Shown here piece by piece: positions 46,253 through 55,434 of a stretch of DNA of 64,000 bases (position 1 is its first letter; every line of letters starts with the position of its first letter). The stretch comes from Aliidiomarina indica. GTDB lineage: Bacteria > Pseudomonadota > Gammaproteobacteria > Enterobacterales > Alteromonadaceae. Below the pieces are notes generated by a model. The model saw only the letters and a program-made list of their open reading frames with translations. It did not search any database and was not told the DNA's origin. The stretch spans positions 1 to 64,000 of the forward strand of contig NZ_JACAVQ010000002.1 in NCBI RefSeq assembly GCF_015354615.1. The letters are read 5' to 3'. Position numbers and translations under genes: made by a program.

Positions 46253-46672
46253 ATGGCCATTCCTCCGTTTCACTTAGCGATTCCTGTGGATGATCTCGCC
46301 AAAGCCCGTGCTTTTTACGGTGATTTGTTGGAATGCGAAGAAGGGCGTAGCTCGGATCAGTGGATTGACTGGAATTTTCATGGGCACCAGTTGGTCACTC
46401 ATGTGGCTCCAGAGCGGTTGCTGCCACCGGTCACCAACCCGGTGGATGGGCATAATGTGCCCGTGCCGCATTTTGGTGTGGTGTTGGATATGGCCGCTTG
46501 GGAGGCGTTGGCGGAGCGAGTGAAAGCCGCGGGCGTTGCCTTTGTGATTGAACCTTATGTACGTTTTAAGGGGCAACCAGGCGAACAAGCGACCATGTTT
46601 TTCCATGATCCGGCGGGCAACGCCATGGAGTTTAAAGCCTTTAAAGACCTCAGTAAGCTTTTTGCCAAATAA
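46253..46672 (+). CDS. VOC (glyoxalase/bleomycin-resistance) superfamily protein
   Basis: 139 residues. Paired beta-alpha-beta-beta-beta modules: [19 protein letters not shown] and [12 protein letters not shown], ending [15 protein letters not shown]. Candidate metal ligands are His in FHLAIP, His in VPHFG and Glu in AMEFK. Starts one base after the lyase stop, so co-translated. The substrate is unknown; cleaning up a by-product of sulfur metabolism is speculation. Confidence 0.82.
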   Translation: MAIPPFHLAIPVDDLAKARAFYGDLLECEEGRSSDQWIDWNFHGHQLVTHVAPERLLPPVTNPVDGHNVPVPHFGVVLDMAAWEALAERVKAAGVAFVIEPYVRFKGQPGEQATMFFHDPAGNAMEFKAFKDLSKLFAK

Positions 46673-46703
46673 GTCTCAAAGCGTCTACTGGCGAGGTGTT
46701 GGA

Positions 46704-46741
46704 AAAGGCGAGTGTTAGCGAATTAATACGCACTCGCCTTT
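46704..46741. terminator. Likely bidirectional terminator
   Basis: Perfect 11-bp stem AAAGGCGAGTG / CACTCGCCTTT between the VOC gene and the convergent aldolase gene. It includes the aldolase stop codon; T runs are short. Confidence 0.6.
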
Positions 46742-47794
46742 GCTTGCATCCATCACTAAACAGCTGTGCGCCGGCACAATCACTAATAAATCCCCAAGTT
46801 TTAACTCCGCCAGCATGGTGTCGGGTACTTTCACCTTGCCATGTTCTTGCGACATGCTTTGCAAATACGCCCCTTGAATCGGACCGCCCCAACCATCGCT
46901 GGTAATCCGCATCACTTGTCCATACTGTGGTTTACCATCAATAAGCACGTAATCTTTGCTAAAGTGCACCGCACCGCCATGCACAACCACTTCGCCGCGC
47001 TCGGGGTATCTCGCTATCACAGGGCAGGCGATGGCTAAGGCGATATCAGACCAATCGCAGGCACCAATGCGCTGTTGTTGCCAATCAAAGAAAACATAGT
47101 TACCGGGCCGAATTTCATTGGCGCCGGGAAAGCTCTCCATTCGGCTACACGTTGGGGTATCGCCAACAGAGACTCGGATGGATTCAGCGGGTATCGGGGA
47201 CTCTTGAAGCAACTGGTGTAAGCGAGTAAGGCTCTCTTCGTGAACTTGGGCGATGCCATGGTCACCTCGGGTGTTGTAGCTATTGCCTGCGTGCAACAGA
47301 ACACCTAAATGCCGAACTTGCGGCATCTTGTGTGCAGCTTCAAATAACTCATAAATTCGCCGAGATTCGCGCCATGAAATACCGGTACGTCCATACCCGG
47401 CATCAATTTCTACGTACAGATCGACAGGATGCATGAGGCGCTGAACTGTTTTTAATGCATCAATATGCTCTATGGTAAGGCCTAAAGTGACCTCACGTGC
47501 CATTCGATTATAGGCGGGTAATTGCCGGGGATTCAGCGGAATCGCAATTAAAATATCGCGCCAACCCGCATCGGCAAAGAGGCGGGCCATGGGCACGGAA
47601 GAAACGGCGATAGGGGTTTGCTCTGCAGGACCAAACCATTTGCCAATGATCGGCGATTGGTGGGTCTTAAAATGAGGTCGCAAATCAACCCCCGCGGAGC
47701 GCGCCTTGTCTTGCATGCGTGTGATGTTGCGCTTTGCTTTGCGGCTGTCCACCACAACTTCGGGGCCAGCAATGGTGTCCCAATTCATTTTCAT
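46715..47794 (-). CDS. D-threonine aldolase / D-serine dehydratase / hydroxyaspartate aldolase-like PLP enzyme
   Basis: 359 residues from the ATG at 47794 (AGGGGA upstream; another ATG lies at 47788). Alanine-racemase-type N-terminal barrel with PLP Lys in RPHFKTHQS and DAGYGRTGI, and a DSD1-like C-terminal domain with the metal-binding His/Cys pair PAHSCLVMD. The family covers D-threonine aldolase, eukaryote-type D-serine dehydratase and BhcC-like beta-hydroxyaspartate aldolase. It starts five bases after the stop of a serine racemase/dehydratase-like gene, so both should act on the same hydroxyamino acid (inference). Confidence 0.82.
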   Translation of the reverse strand: MKMNWDTIAGPEVVVDSRKAKRNITRMQDKARSAGVDLRPHFKTHQSPIIGKWFGPAEQTPIAVSSVPMARLFADAGWRDILIAIPLNPRQLPAYNRMAREVTLGLTIEHIDALKTVQRLMHPVDLYVEIDAGYGRTGISWRESRRIYELFEAAHKMPQVRHLGVLLHAGNSYNTRGDHGIAQVHEESLTRLHQLLQESPIPAESIRVSVGDTPTCSRMESFPGANEIRPGNYVFFDWQQQRIGACDWSDIALAIACPVIARYPERGEVVVHGGAVHFSKDYVLIDGKPQYGQVMRITSDGWGGPIQGAYLQSMSQEHGKVKVPDTMLAELKLGDLLVIVPAHSCLVMDASKGECVLIR

Positions 47795-47799
47795 GGCAA

Positions 47800-48789
47800 T
47801 TATTCCCCTGTCCACGGAACCCGTTCAAGATCCACGTTACCGCCACTTAAAATTAATCCTAAACGTTTCCCTTGAAACAGTTCTGGATACTTACATACCG
47901 CAGCATAAACCACCGCCGAAGAGGGCTCCACGATTACCTTCAGAGATTGCCAGAGCACTTTCATGGCACGAATAACATCGGTATCGGATACCAGCAAAAT
48001 GTCGTTCACATAATCTTGCACCACAGGGAAGGTGTGGCTGCCTAGGCTGGTAAGTAGGCCATCACAAATACTTCGCGGTGGCATGGCGGCCTGAATGGTG
48101 CCTAACTTCAGTGAGCTGGCGCCATCTGCGGCGAGCTCCGGCTCCACGCCCCATACTGGAATTCCCTGACTGTGGGCCACCATGGCAGTGCCACTCAACA
48201 AGCCACCGCCACCTAGTGGCGCTAGGATGCCATCTAGCTCGGGCTGCTCTTTGATTAGTTCCAACGCAGCAGTCGCTTGACCGGCTATAATCAGCGGATG
48301 ATCGTAGGGAGGAATAAACTGCATAGTGCTGGCTTCTTGCCAATGTTTAATTTGGGCTTCACGGGCGGCCATGCCTGGTTCTATCTCGGTAATATGAGCC
48401 CCAAATCGTGCAATATTTTGCTTTTTTACGCCTGGGGCGTTATTGGGCACGGCAACGTGTACAGAGACACCTAAAATTTGGCCTGCATGGGCCAATGCTG
48501 CACCATGATTTCCCGATGAAACCGTGTATACGCCTGCTTGTCGCTGCGACTCGGTAAGGTGCAGAAGGGCATGGCAGGCACCCCGGAATTTAAACGCGCC
48601 GGTTTTCTGTAAATTCTCGCACTTAAACCACAATTGAGTGCCGGACGAGGCGCCGCCTACCGCATGATCTAAGCACGGGCTATTGAGTACGGGGGTTTGC
48701 ACGATATAAGGTGCAATTAGTTTTTCTGCCCGCAGAATCAAATTCAGATTCAAATCATCTGCGCCTGCAATATGCTGCCAACCGGTCAA
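47800..48789 (-). CDS. Serine racemase / threonine or hydroxyaspartate dehydratase-like PLP enzyme
   Basis: 329 residues, fold-type II PLP enzyme. PLP Lys in TGAFKFRGACHAL, the loop SSGNHGAALA, Gly-rich phosphate loop PLGGGGLLSGTA and C-terminal LSGGNVDL. No ACT domain, so not the biosynthetic IlvA type. TTG start with GGAG about eight bases upstream. Operon partner of the aldolase. Possible activities are serine racemization, L-serine/threonine deamination, or threo-3-hydroxyaspartate dehydration. Confidence 0.82.
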   Translation of the reverse strand: MTGWQHIAGADDLNLNLILRAEKLIAPYIVQTPVLNSPCLDHAVGGASSGTQLWFKCENLQKTGAFKFRGACHALLHLTESQRQAGVYTVSSGNHGAALAHAGQILGVSVHVAVPNNAPGVKKQNIARFGAHITEIEPGMAAREAQIKHWQEASTMQFIPPYDHPLIIAGQATAALELIKEQPELDGILAPLGGGGLLSGTAMVAHSQGIPVWGVEPELAADGASSLKLGTIQAAMPPRSICDGLLTSLGSHTFPVVQDYVNDILLVSDTDVIRAMKVLWQSLKVIVEPSSAVVYAAVCKYPELFQGKRLGLILSGGNVDLERVPWTGE

Positions 48790-48881
48790 GAGTTTACTCC
48801 GCTTACTGGTGGATTCTGCCTATTAAGAGTACACTAAGCAGCTGTTCCCAGACCAGTTTTGTTTCGTACAAGGAGTTCTCC

Positions 48882-49484
48882 ATGGATACCCTCACGGCGG
48901 CAATCACGTTGCTATTGATTATGAATCCTTTGGGTAACTTACCCATCTTCATTTCCGTGTTGCGTCATGTGGATCCAAAACGTCGCAAGAAAGTGTTAAT
49001 TCGGGAATTGCTGTTCGCGCTCTTCTTTATGTTGCTGTTTTTGTATTTGGGTACCAGCCTATTAGCTTGGCTCGGTTTGCGTCAGGAAGCGGTGAGTATT
49101 GCCGGCGGTATTATCCTCTTTATCATCGCGCTGCGCTTAATATTCCCTCAACCGGGTGGTGTGTTAGGGTTGCCTGCTGGCGATGAGCCTTTTATTGTTC
49201 CCTTAGCGATTCCGTTAATTTCGGGGCCATCATTGTTAGCGGCTTTATTGTTACTCGCGAATAATTCACCGGACCGAATGTTTGATTGGACTCTCGCCAG
49301 TGTAATTGCATGGGCCATTTCAGCGACCATCTTAATGTTTAGTAGTTTCTTCTTGCGAGCGCTCGGACAGCGCGGCTTGAATGCGATTGAGCGTTTAATG
49401 GGGATGATTCTTGTCATGATCGCGGTGCAAATGTTCCTCGATGGCATCATGGCGTATATGGATAAAGCGGGAGCTGTGGGCTGA
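48882..49484 (+). CDS. MarC family inner-membrane protein
   Basis: 200 residues from the ATG at 48882 (AAGGAG upstream). Six membrane helices, with the family motif LLIMNPLGNLPIF in the first and PLAIPLISGP in the middle. MarC/YhgN proteins have no firmly known function. It overlaps the next gene by one base. Confidence 0.88.
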   Translation: MDTLTAAITLLLIMNPLGNLPIFISVLRHVDPKRRKKVLIRELLFALFFMLLFLYLGTSLLAWLGLRQEAVSIAGGIILFIIALRLIFPQPGGVLGLPAGDEPFIVPLAIPLISGPSLLAALLLLANNSPDRMFDWTLASVIAWAISATILMFSSFFLRALGQRGLNAIERLMGMILVMIAVQMFLDGIMAYMDKAGAVG

Positions 49485-50071
49485 TGACTAAGAAAGATAC
49501 CTTTCAACGTATCCGTGCTTTAGAGCTTCCCCATCAAGGCGTGCTCGCGGCTTATTTGTGTGAACGTATGCTGCCCAATTATCGTTATTTTCATGAGCTC
49601 ACTGAGTTTGGTGATCCGGCAGTATTGCGTGGAGCCCTTGATGCTGTATGGGAAAAGTTGGCGGTGAATAAAGGGACCGATTGGCAGCGTTGGCAAGAAA
49701 AGTTGGAAGAGATAACGCCAACAGAGCAAGAATATGACGTGCTTGGTGTGTTTCCCGCTATTGCTGCTTGTACTGGCTTGAGTAGCTTGTTGCAGGGTAT
49801 TGAAGAGAAGGATGGGGCGTCTCTACTGGACGTGTCGAAAATCTCGCAAGGAGCGGTGTCGCATTATCTGGAACTGGGTGAGTTTAGCGACATTGAAGAT
49901 GCGGGGATGCGCGCAAAAGCAATTGCTGAACATCCTCTAAGCTTGTATGAAATCGATATTCAGCAAGCCATGCTAACTTTTTTAGAAGAAACGAGTCATA
50001 TCGACAAGGCTCTGATTCGTGAAGTGCGGGCGATCGCCCGCGACGAGGGCATGTCGAATTTAGGTATTTGA
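49484..50071 (+). CDS. yjaG: YjaG family protein (DUF416)
   Basis: 195 residues, the length of E. coli YjaG. Conserved blocks YLCERMLPNYRYFHELTEFG, VFPAIAACTGL, ALIREVRAIARD and the end SNLGI match the family. Helical cytosolic protein of unknown function. Translationally coupled to marC (TGATG). Confidence 0.88.
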   Translation: MTKKDTFQRIRALELPHQGVLAAYLCERMLPNYRYFHELTEFGDPAVLRGALDAVWEKLAVNKGTDWQRWQEKLEEITPTEQEYDVLGVFPAIAACTGLSSLLQGIEEKDGASLLDVSKISQGAVSHYLELGEFSDIEDAGMRAKAIAEHPLSLYEIDIQQAMLTFLEETSHIDKALIREVRAIARDEGMSNLGI

Positions 50072-50073
50072 AG

Positions 50074-50355
50074 TTAGGGGCGTGGCGCGCCTGCGTTGCG
50101 CTTTTGTAACACCATCATCCAACCAATCACCCCAAACAAAAAGATAAAACCGTAGTCTCTGCCGGTGGGATGAATATGGGCATGGAAGGCTGCGTAGAAA
50201 ATCAGCATTTGCAAAAGGTGCAACACCACTAAAATTCCTAAAAGCAACGCAAACAGGGCAAAGGCCTGCCCCGGAAAGGGCACAACTAGATTGGCGAGCA
50301 ACAGGATCCAAATCAAACTAAATAGCACTTGCCCAATGATAATAACGGCACGCAT
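50074..50355 (-). CDS. yhhL: DUF1145 membrane protein (YhhL-like)
   Basis: 93 residues with two to three helices (IIIGQVLFSLIWILLLANLV, then LFALLLGILVVLHLLQML, then FIFLFGVIGWMMVL). The position just after rsmD matches rsmD-yhhL of E. coli. No known function. Confidence 0.78.
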   Translation of the reverse strand: MRAVIIIGQVLFSLIWILLLANLVVPFPGQAFALFALLLGILVVLHLLQMLIFYAAFHAHIHPTGRDYGFIFLFGVIGWMMVLQKRNAGAPRP

Positions 50356-50398
50356 TGCGGCTCCTTACTTAAATTAACGTTCTTTCGTGAATTTTATT

Positions 50399-50986
50399 TT
50401 AATAAACTTGGTACAGTCGGCAGCACACTTGGCCGGCTAACTTCTCTCTGTGCAAATGCCAATTTGCTGGGGCTTCATAAGGAAGTGGGTGCTCACTTTC
50501 TATGTATACCCAGCTACTTCGAGACACAGCTTCCATACTTACCAGCTGTGCAATGGTGTTTGGCAGCAGCTTTTGATGAAATGGCGGATCAAGAAATACC
50601 AAATCAAAGGGCGTTTGCGGTGTGTTTAAATAGGTACGTGTTTCGGTGCAATTCACTTCAGTGAAGCTTTCCGCTTCTAAACGACGTAAGTTTTCTTTTA
50701 ATTGGGCAGCAGCCGGTGCCGAGCGCTCTACAAATACTGCCTGGGTGGCACCTCGCGATAAGGCTTCAATTCCCAAGCTTCCTGCGCCGGCAAAGGCATC
50801 GAGCACACGGGCATCGGCGCACCCAAACTGTAGCCAATTAAACAAGGTTTCTTTCAACCGATCAGTGGTGGGCCGTAAGCCCTCAAGATCGAGTACTGGT
50901 AATTTGCGACCACGCCAACGGCCACCAATAATTCGAATTTGGCCAGTGGCTTTAGACGGTTTTTTCTGTGGACGGGTTGGGCGCAT
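50399..50986 (-). CDS. rsmD: 16S rRNA (guanine966-N2)-methyltransferase
   Basis: 195 residues from the ATG at 50986 (GGAGA upstream). SAM-binding motif VLDAFAGAGSLGIEALSRGA, the LRPTTDRLKETLFNWL block and catalytic motif LVFLDPPF are all RsmD-like. It methylates G966 in 16S rRNA during 30S assembly. Divergent from ftsY, as in E. coli. Confidence 0.93.
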   Translation of the reverse strand: MRPTRPQKKPSKATGQIRIIGGRWRGRKLPVLDLEGLRPTTDRLKETLFNWLQFGCADARVLDAFAGAGSLGIEALSRGATQAVFVERSAPAAAQLKENLRRLEAESFTEVNCTETRTYLNTPQTPFDLVFLDPPFHQKLLPNTIAQLVSMEAVSRSSWVYIESEHPLPYEAPANWHLHREKLAGQVCCRLYQVY

Positions 50987-51124
50987 AGTGTCTCCAAAAT
51001 AGGCATGTAGTGTACCTTGCTTCCCCCTCACAGCAAAGCCTAATGGCGTACACAAATCAGGCACTCCGTGCTACTATGCGCACTTCTTTTATTTTTCTAT
51101 TTCTTTGAATTGGGCGTTGTAGGT

Positions 51125-52372
51125 ATGACAGAAAAGCGGTCTATATTTTCTTCTTGGTTTGGTCGTAAAGAAAAAAACGACAAAGAATCGCAGAAGCCTG
51201 AGCAAGAGCCCTCGGCGGACAAAGAGCCCTTAGCGGAGAAAGAGCCTTCAGCGGAGAAAGAGCCCTTAGCGGACAAAGAGCCTTCAGCGGGAAAAGAGCC
51301 CTCAGCGGGAAAAGAGCCCTTAGCGGAGAAAGAGCCCTTAGCGGAGAAAGAGACCGCCGCCCAGCAGCAAAGCCCAAGTGCAGCAGAAGACGCTGCCGTG
51401 GCCATGGCTGAATCAGCTGCACGTACTAACCAAACCCAAGAGCGGCCCGGACAAACATCATGGTGGCAGCGGCTACGTGATGGCTTAAAAAAGACATCGA
51501 GTTCGGTAGGCTCGGGCCTAGCTAATATTTTTGTGGGTAAAAAGATTGATGACGAGTTATTCGAAGATCTCGAAACTCAATTGTTGATGGCCGATGTCGG
51601 TGTGGATACCACCACAAAAATTATCGACGACCTTACCCAACATGCGTCACGCAAAGAATTAAAAGATGCCGAGCTTCTGTATGCCAAGTTAAAAGAAGAT
51701 ATGGCAGCCATGTTAGCGCCGGTGAGCGTACCGTTGTCGGCCAACGCTGCTCCCGGGCCATTTGTGATTTTGATGGTGGGCGTGAATGGTGTGGGTAAAA
51801 CCACCACCATCGGCAAGCTTGCGCGCCAATTTCAAAATGAAGGCAAGTCGGTGATGCTTGCAGCGGGCGATACGTTTCGCGCTGCTGCGGTGGAACAATT
51901 GCAAGTGTGGGGCGAGCGTAATCAAATTCCTGTAGTTGCTCAGCATACCGGCGCAGACAGTGCGTCGGTGATTTTTGATGCGGTACAGGCAGCAAAGGCT
52001 CGCGGCGTTGATATACTTATTGCTGATACCGCTGGACGCTTGCAGAACAAATCAAACCTGATGGAAGAATTAAAGAAAATTGTTCGGGTCATGAAAAAGT
52101 TGGATCCGGATATGCCCCACGAAGTGCTGTTGACGCTTGACGCGGGGACAGGTCAGAATGCCATCAGTCAAACGAAATTATTTAAAGAGGCTGTGGGTGT
52201 GAGCGGTTTAGTGATGACTAAGCTCGACGGTACCGCCAAGGGTGGTATTATTTTTGCGCTCGCGGATCAATTTGGAATCCCCATCCGCTATATTGGTGTT
52301 GGTGAAAGTTTAGAAGATTTGCGTCCGTTCCATGCGGATGAATTTGTTGACGCGCTTTTTGCACAGGAATAG
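51125..52372 (+). CDS. ftsY: Signal recognition particle receptor FtsY
   Basis: 415 residues from the ATG at 51125; the frame upstream has no family counterpart. SRP-receptor GTPase that docks translating ribosomes at the membrane. The acidic A domain (about 1-115) contains eight hexapeptide repeats (see the entry at 51206). N domain about 115-200. G domain with GVNGVGKTTTIGKLA, GDTFRAAA, DTAGR, TKLDGTAKGG and GVGE. First gene of ftsY-ftsE-ftsX; the gap to ftsE is 38 bases. Confidence 0.95.
   Translation: MTEKRSIFSSWFGRKEKNDKESQKPEQEPSADKEPLAEKEPSAEKEPLADKEPSAGKEPSAGKEPLAEKEPLAEKETAAQQQSPSAAEDAAVAMAESAARTNQTQERPGQTSWWQRLRDGLKKTSSSVGSGLANIFVGKKIDDELFEDLETQLLMADVGVDTTTKIIDDLTQHASRKELKDAELLYAKLKEDMAAMLAPVSVPLSANAAPGPFVILMVGVNGVGKTTTIGKLARQFQNEGKSVMLAAGDTFRAAAVEQLQVWGERNQIPVVAQHTGADSASVIFDAVQAAKARGVDILIADTAGRLQNKSNLMEELKKIVRVMKKLDPDMPHEVLLTLDAGTGQNAISQTKLFKEAVGVSGLVMTKLDGTAKGGIIFALADQFGIPIRYIGVGESLEDLRPFHADEFVDALFAQE
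51206..51349 (+). repeat. Eight 18-bp tandem repeats in ftsY
   Basis: Units of the type gagccctcagcggagaaa encode EPSADK, EPLAEK, EPSAEK, EPLADK, EPSAGK (twice) and EPLAEK (twice). Units differ by one to three bases. The 18-base period keeps the frame, so copy number can change without breaking the gene. Confidence 0.9.
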
Positions 52373-52410
52373 CGTTTCGTTAAAGCGATAATAACAACAA
52401 GGCTTTGCCC

Positions 52411-53112
52411 ATGATCCGCTTTGAACAAGTCAGTAAAACATATCCTGGAGGCTTTCAGGCGCTGAAGAAAGTGAGCTTTGCCCTTGAACCGGGCGAACTC
52501 GCATTTCTGACGGGCCATTCTGGCGCCGGTAAAAGTACCCTATTGCGACTTGTCGCCTTAATGGAACGTCCTTCCGTCGGGCGGGTTCTTATTAATGGCC
52601 ATGATTTAAATAAAATCACCCGCAAACAAATTCCTTATTTACGCCGTGATATCGGGATGATTTTTCAAGATCACCGATTATTAATGGACAAAACCGTGTT
52701 CGATAATGTGGCGTTGCCCCTGTACATCGAAGGGTATACCCAATCTGAGGCGAAAAAACGGGTGCAGGCAGCCTTAGACAAGGTGGGCTTAACCGGACAT
52801 GAACGGAAGTTTCCAATTATGTTGTCGGGTGGTGAGCAGCAACGGGTTGGGATTGCACGGGCTATCGTGAATAAGCCGCCTTTGTTGTTGGCCGATGAAC
52901 CCACGGGCAACTTAGATCCTAAGTTGTCACTCGAGATTATGAGTTTGTTTGAGTCTTTCCATCAAGTGGGAGTGTCGGTACTGATCGCCACCCACGACCT
53001 CGCTTTAGTGGCACGGATGCGCCATCGTAACCTAGTGCTTAAAGATGGCCATATGATAGACGATGGGCTGGCCTCGGGTGGGTATGATCCGCTAACTGAG
53101 GAAGCGTACTAA
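52411..53112 (+). CDS. ftsE: Cell-division ABC transporter ATPase FtsE
   Basis: 233 residues from the ATG at 52411 (AAGG upstream); a TTG two codons earlier is less likely. Walker A GHSGAGKST, signature LSGGEQQR, Walker B LLLADEP, H-loop ATHD. With FtsX it drives EnvC-dependent activation of the amidases at septation; envC is in this window at 56557. One-base overlap with ftsX. Confidence 0.95.
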   Translation: MIRFEQVSKTYPGGFQALKKVSFALEPGELAFLTGHSGAGKSTLLRLVALMERPSVGRVLINGHDLNKITRKQIPYLRRDIGMIFQDHRLLMDKTVFDNVALPLYIEGYTQSEAKKRVQAALDKVGLTGHERKFPIMLSGGEQQRVGIARAIVNKPPLLLADEPTGNLDPKLSLEIMSLFESFHQVGVSVLIATHDLALVARMRHRNLVLKDGHMIDDGLASGGYDPLTEEAY

Positions 53113-54098
53113 TGGGTTTCCTCAAGCGTAGCCAAGACACGCGCCAAGGCGCTCGCAGTGTGCAAATCTCCCGTTGGCGGCGGTTTGTGATGTTTTGGGC
53201 CAATAATGCCCAGCAAGCGATTGGCAGTTTAGGTGAATTAGCGCGCACACCATGGGCATCGCTGATGACTATTGCCGTGCTTGGCCTGAGTCTCACTTTG
53301 CCTTCAACGTTGTACGTGGTGGTAAAAAACAGTCAGACAGTCAGTGCTGAGTGGGATACCGCTGCGGAAATCAGTTTGTTTTTACGCAAAGACTTACAAA
53401 CTCAAGAGCTCCAAGGGTTTCGGGAGCGTGTACGATTATTGGAGCAAGTAGAATCGATTACCTTTGTCGACCGTGATAGTGCCCTGCGTGAATTTAGAGA
53501 AAGTAGCGGGTTTGGCAGTGCCATCGATTATTTGCAAACGAATCCCTTACCGGATGTGCTCATTGTTGTTCCGGCGCTTGAGTACCGCAGCGCCGATCGG
53601 GCGCGGCAACTGTTGGAGCAACTGGAGCAAGAACGGGAGGTCACTTCGGCGACTCTCGATCTACAATGGCTTGAGCGCCTACAGGCGCTCGTGCGGGTGG
53701 TCGAGAACAGTTTTGCTGGCTTAGGCCTGTTACTGTGTATTGCGGTCGTCCTCATTGTCGGTAACACCATTCGCTTGGCGATACTTAATCGTCGCGATGA
53801 AATTATGATTATGAAACTGGTGGGTGCTACCGATGGCTATATTCAACGACCTTTCTTATACACCGGGTTTTGGTACGGTGTGATAGGGGGCGTGATTGCT
53901 TGGATAGCGACTTCTCTGTTGATTTGGTGGATTAGTGCATCGGTGGTGCGGTTAAGCGCGTTGTACGACAGCAAGTTCCGCCTTCAAGGTCTTGATTTTA
54001 ACGACATGATGGTGGTTTGGGCCATTGCTATCGGCCTTGGCCTGCTGGGGTCTTGGATTGCCGTACGGCGTCATGTAGCGGCTATAGAACCTCGCTAA
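53112..54098 (+). CDS. ftsX: Cell-division membrane protein FtsX
   Basis: 328 residues. Cytoplasmic N-terminus, first membrane helix about 55-75 (IAVLGLSLTLPSTLYVV), a periplasmic loop that in the family binds EnvC, then three helices (about 200-222, 255-280 and 295-318) with the family motif RRDEIMIMKLVGA. Overlaps ftsE by one base. Confidence 0.95.
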   Translation: MGFLKRSQDTRQGARSVQISRWRRFVMFWANNAQQAIGSLGELARTPWASLMTIAVLGLSLTLPSTLYVVVKNSQTVSAEWDTAAEISLFLRKDLQTQELQGFRERVRLLEQVESITFVDRDSALREFRESSGFGSAIDYLQTNPLPDVLIVVPALEYRSADRARQLLEQLEQEREVTSATLDLQWLERLQALVRVVENSFAGLGLLLCIAVVLIVGNTIRLAILNRRDEIMIMKLVGATDGYIQRPFLYTGFWYGVIGGVIAWIATSLLIWWISASVVRLSALYDSKFRLQGLDFNDMMVVWAIAIGLGLLGSWIAVRRHVAAIEPR

Positions 54099-54153
54099 TG
54101 GCTTGTGAAAGCACACTGTCATCAAATGGTTACAAAGGGATGTTATAACAGGC

Positions 54154-54181
54154 TTGCAACCCGATAAAGAGTTGCTAGAAT
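54154..54181 (+). promoter_or_regulatory. Candidate sigma-70 promoter for rpoH
   Basis: TTGCAA (54154-54159), 16 bases, TAGAAT (54176-54181), 117 bases before the rpoH ATG. The long untranslated leader could hold the temperature-responsive mRNA structure known for rpoH; this was not folded. Confidence 0.4.
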
Positions 54182-54298
54182 GAGGGTCCACTGGGGATTA
54201 GTGGATTGGCTCAAAGAGCGATCCAAATCAGAAACTTTTCGTAGTTTATAGGGTCTTAATTAGGTCCCCAAACGTCGCTTGAAGTAGTGAGGAAAGCA

Positions 54299-55153
54299 AT
54301 GACTGCACATACTCAATCCATGGCTATAATGGTCCCAAAAACTGGGAGCCTCGAGTCATATATCGCGTCGGTGAATAGCATTCCGATGCTTAGTGCAGAA
54401 GAAGAGAAATCACTGGCCGAGCGTTTACAGCAAGATGGCGATTTACAAGCTGCTAAGCAGTTGATCATGTCGCATCTGCGCTTTGTAGTTCATGTTGCCC
54501 GTAGTTATCAGGGATATGGGCTGCCGCAAGCGGACCTTATCCAAGAGGGCAACATTGGGCTGATGAAAGCGGTAAAACGCTTCGACCCAACCGTGGGTGT
54601 GCGCCTCGTTTCTTTTGCCGTGCATTGGATTAAAGCTGAAATTCACGAATATGTGTTACGCAATTGGCGCATCGTGAAAGTGGCTACCACAAAAGCACAA
54701 CGCAAATTATTTTTTAATCTTCGCAAAGCCAAAAAGCGTTTGGGCTGGTTTACTCATGATGAGGTAAACACCGTAGCTCAAGAGCTTGGCGTGAGCAGTG
54801 CCGAAGTGATGGAAATGGAATCGCGCATGAGCGCCCATGATGCCGCCTTTGATGCCTTTGCGGATGACGACGATGGCGATGCGGTATTTGCACCATCGCA
54901 ATATCTTGAAGACAAATCAGCCGATGTTGCTGCCCGCGTAGAAGCGGACAATTGGGAGCAACACGCCAGTCAGCGTTTAGCGCATGCGCTCTCAAGCCTC
55001 GACGAGCGAAGCCAGCACATTGTGCGGGCACGCTGGTTAGACGAAAACAAAGTGACCTTGCATGATCTGGCGGCTGAGTATCAAGTGTCGGCGGAGCGTA
55101 TTCGTCAGCTTGAACAAAACGCAATGAAGAAATTGCGTTCAGCGATGCTATAA
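54299..55153 (+). CDS. rpoH: Heat-shock sigma factor RpoH (sigma-32)
   Basis: 284 residues from the ATG at 54299 (GAGG upstream), the E. coli length. Region 2 has [19 protein letters not shown] and [20 protein letters not shown]. The diagnostic RpoH box [14 protein letters not shown] and region 4 ([19 protein letters not shown]) are present. Directs transcription of heat-shock genes, plausibly including the hsp20 gene at 9562. Follows ftsX as in E. coli. Confidence 0.95.
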   Translation: MTAHTQSMAIMVPKTGSLESYIASVNSIPMLSAEEEKSLAERLQQDGDLQAAKQLIMSHLRFVVHVARSYQGYGLPQADLIQEGNIGLMKAVKRFDPTVGVRLVSFAVHWIKAEIHEYVLRNWRIVKVATTKAQRKLFFNLRKAKKRLGWFTHDEVNTVAQELGVSSAEVMEMESRMSAHDAAFDAFADDDDGDAVFAPSQYLEDKSADVAARVEADNWEQHASQRLAHALSSLDERSQHIVRARWLDENKVTLHDLAAEYQVSAERIRQLEQNAMKKLRSAML

Positions 55154-55165
55154 AGCGATGCTGCA

Positions 55166-55420
55166 ATGAAATGTCGGATTGGGTGCGGTGCCTGTTGCAT
55201 CGCACCATCCATTTCTAGCCCTATCCCCGGAATGCCCAAAGGCAAGCCTGCCAACACCCGCTGTGTACAATTAAACGACGATAATCTTTGTTCTTTATTT
55301 GGTAAGCCTGAGCGACCCTTGGTATGCGAGCAATTCCAAGCCCAGTCCGATGTATGTGGGTCTACCCGCGAAGAAGCAATTATTCTTCTCAGCGAGCTTG
55401 AACAAGCCACACTCAGTTAA
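55166..55420 (+). CDS. YkgJ-type CxxxCC (zinc/iron-chelating) protein
   Basis: 84 residues; seven cysteines including the opening CRIGCGACC and the later NTRCVQL, NLCSLF, PLVCEQF and DVCGS. The spacing is that of the YkgJ/UPF0153 family, thought to bind a metal. No specific function known. It starts 12 bases after rpoH, with a weak ribosome site. Confidence 0.78.
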   Translation: MKCRIGCGACCIAPSISSPIPGMPKGKPANTRCVQLNDDNLCSLFGKPERPLVCEQFQAQSDVCGSTREEAIILLSELEQATLS

Positions 55421-55434
55421 CTAATCTATTCAAC

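Noticed and set aside
51068-51124. Membrane helix at the N-terminus of FtsY from an upstream start
   Set aside because: The frame is open and hydrophobic there, but the family begins with a charged A domain. The ATG at 51125 gives the usual layout.
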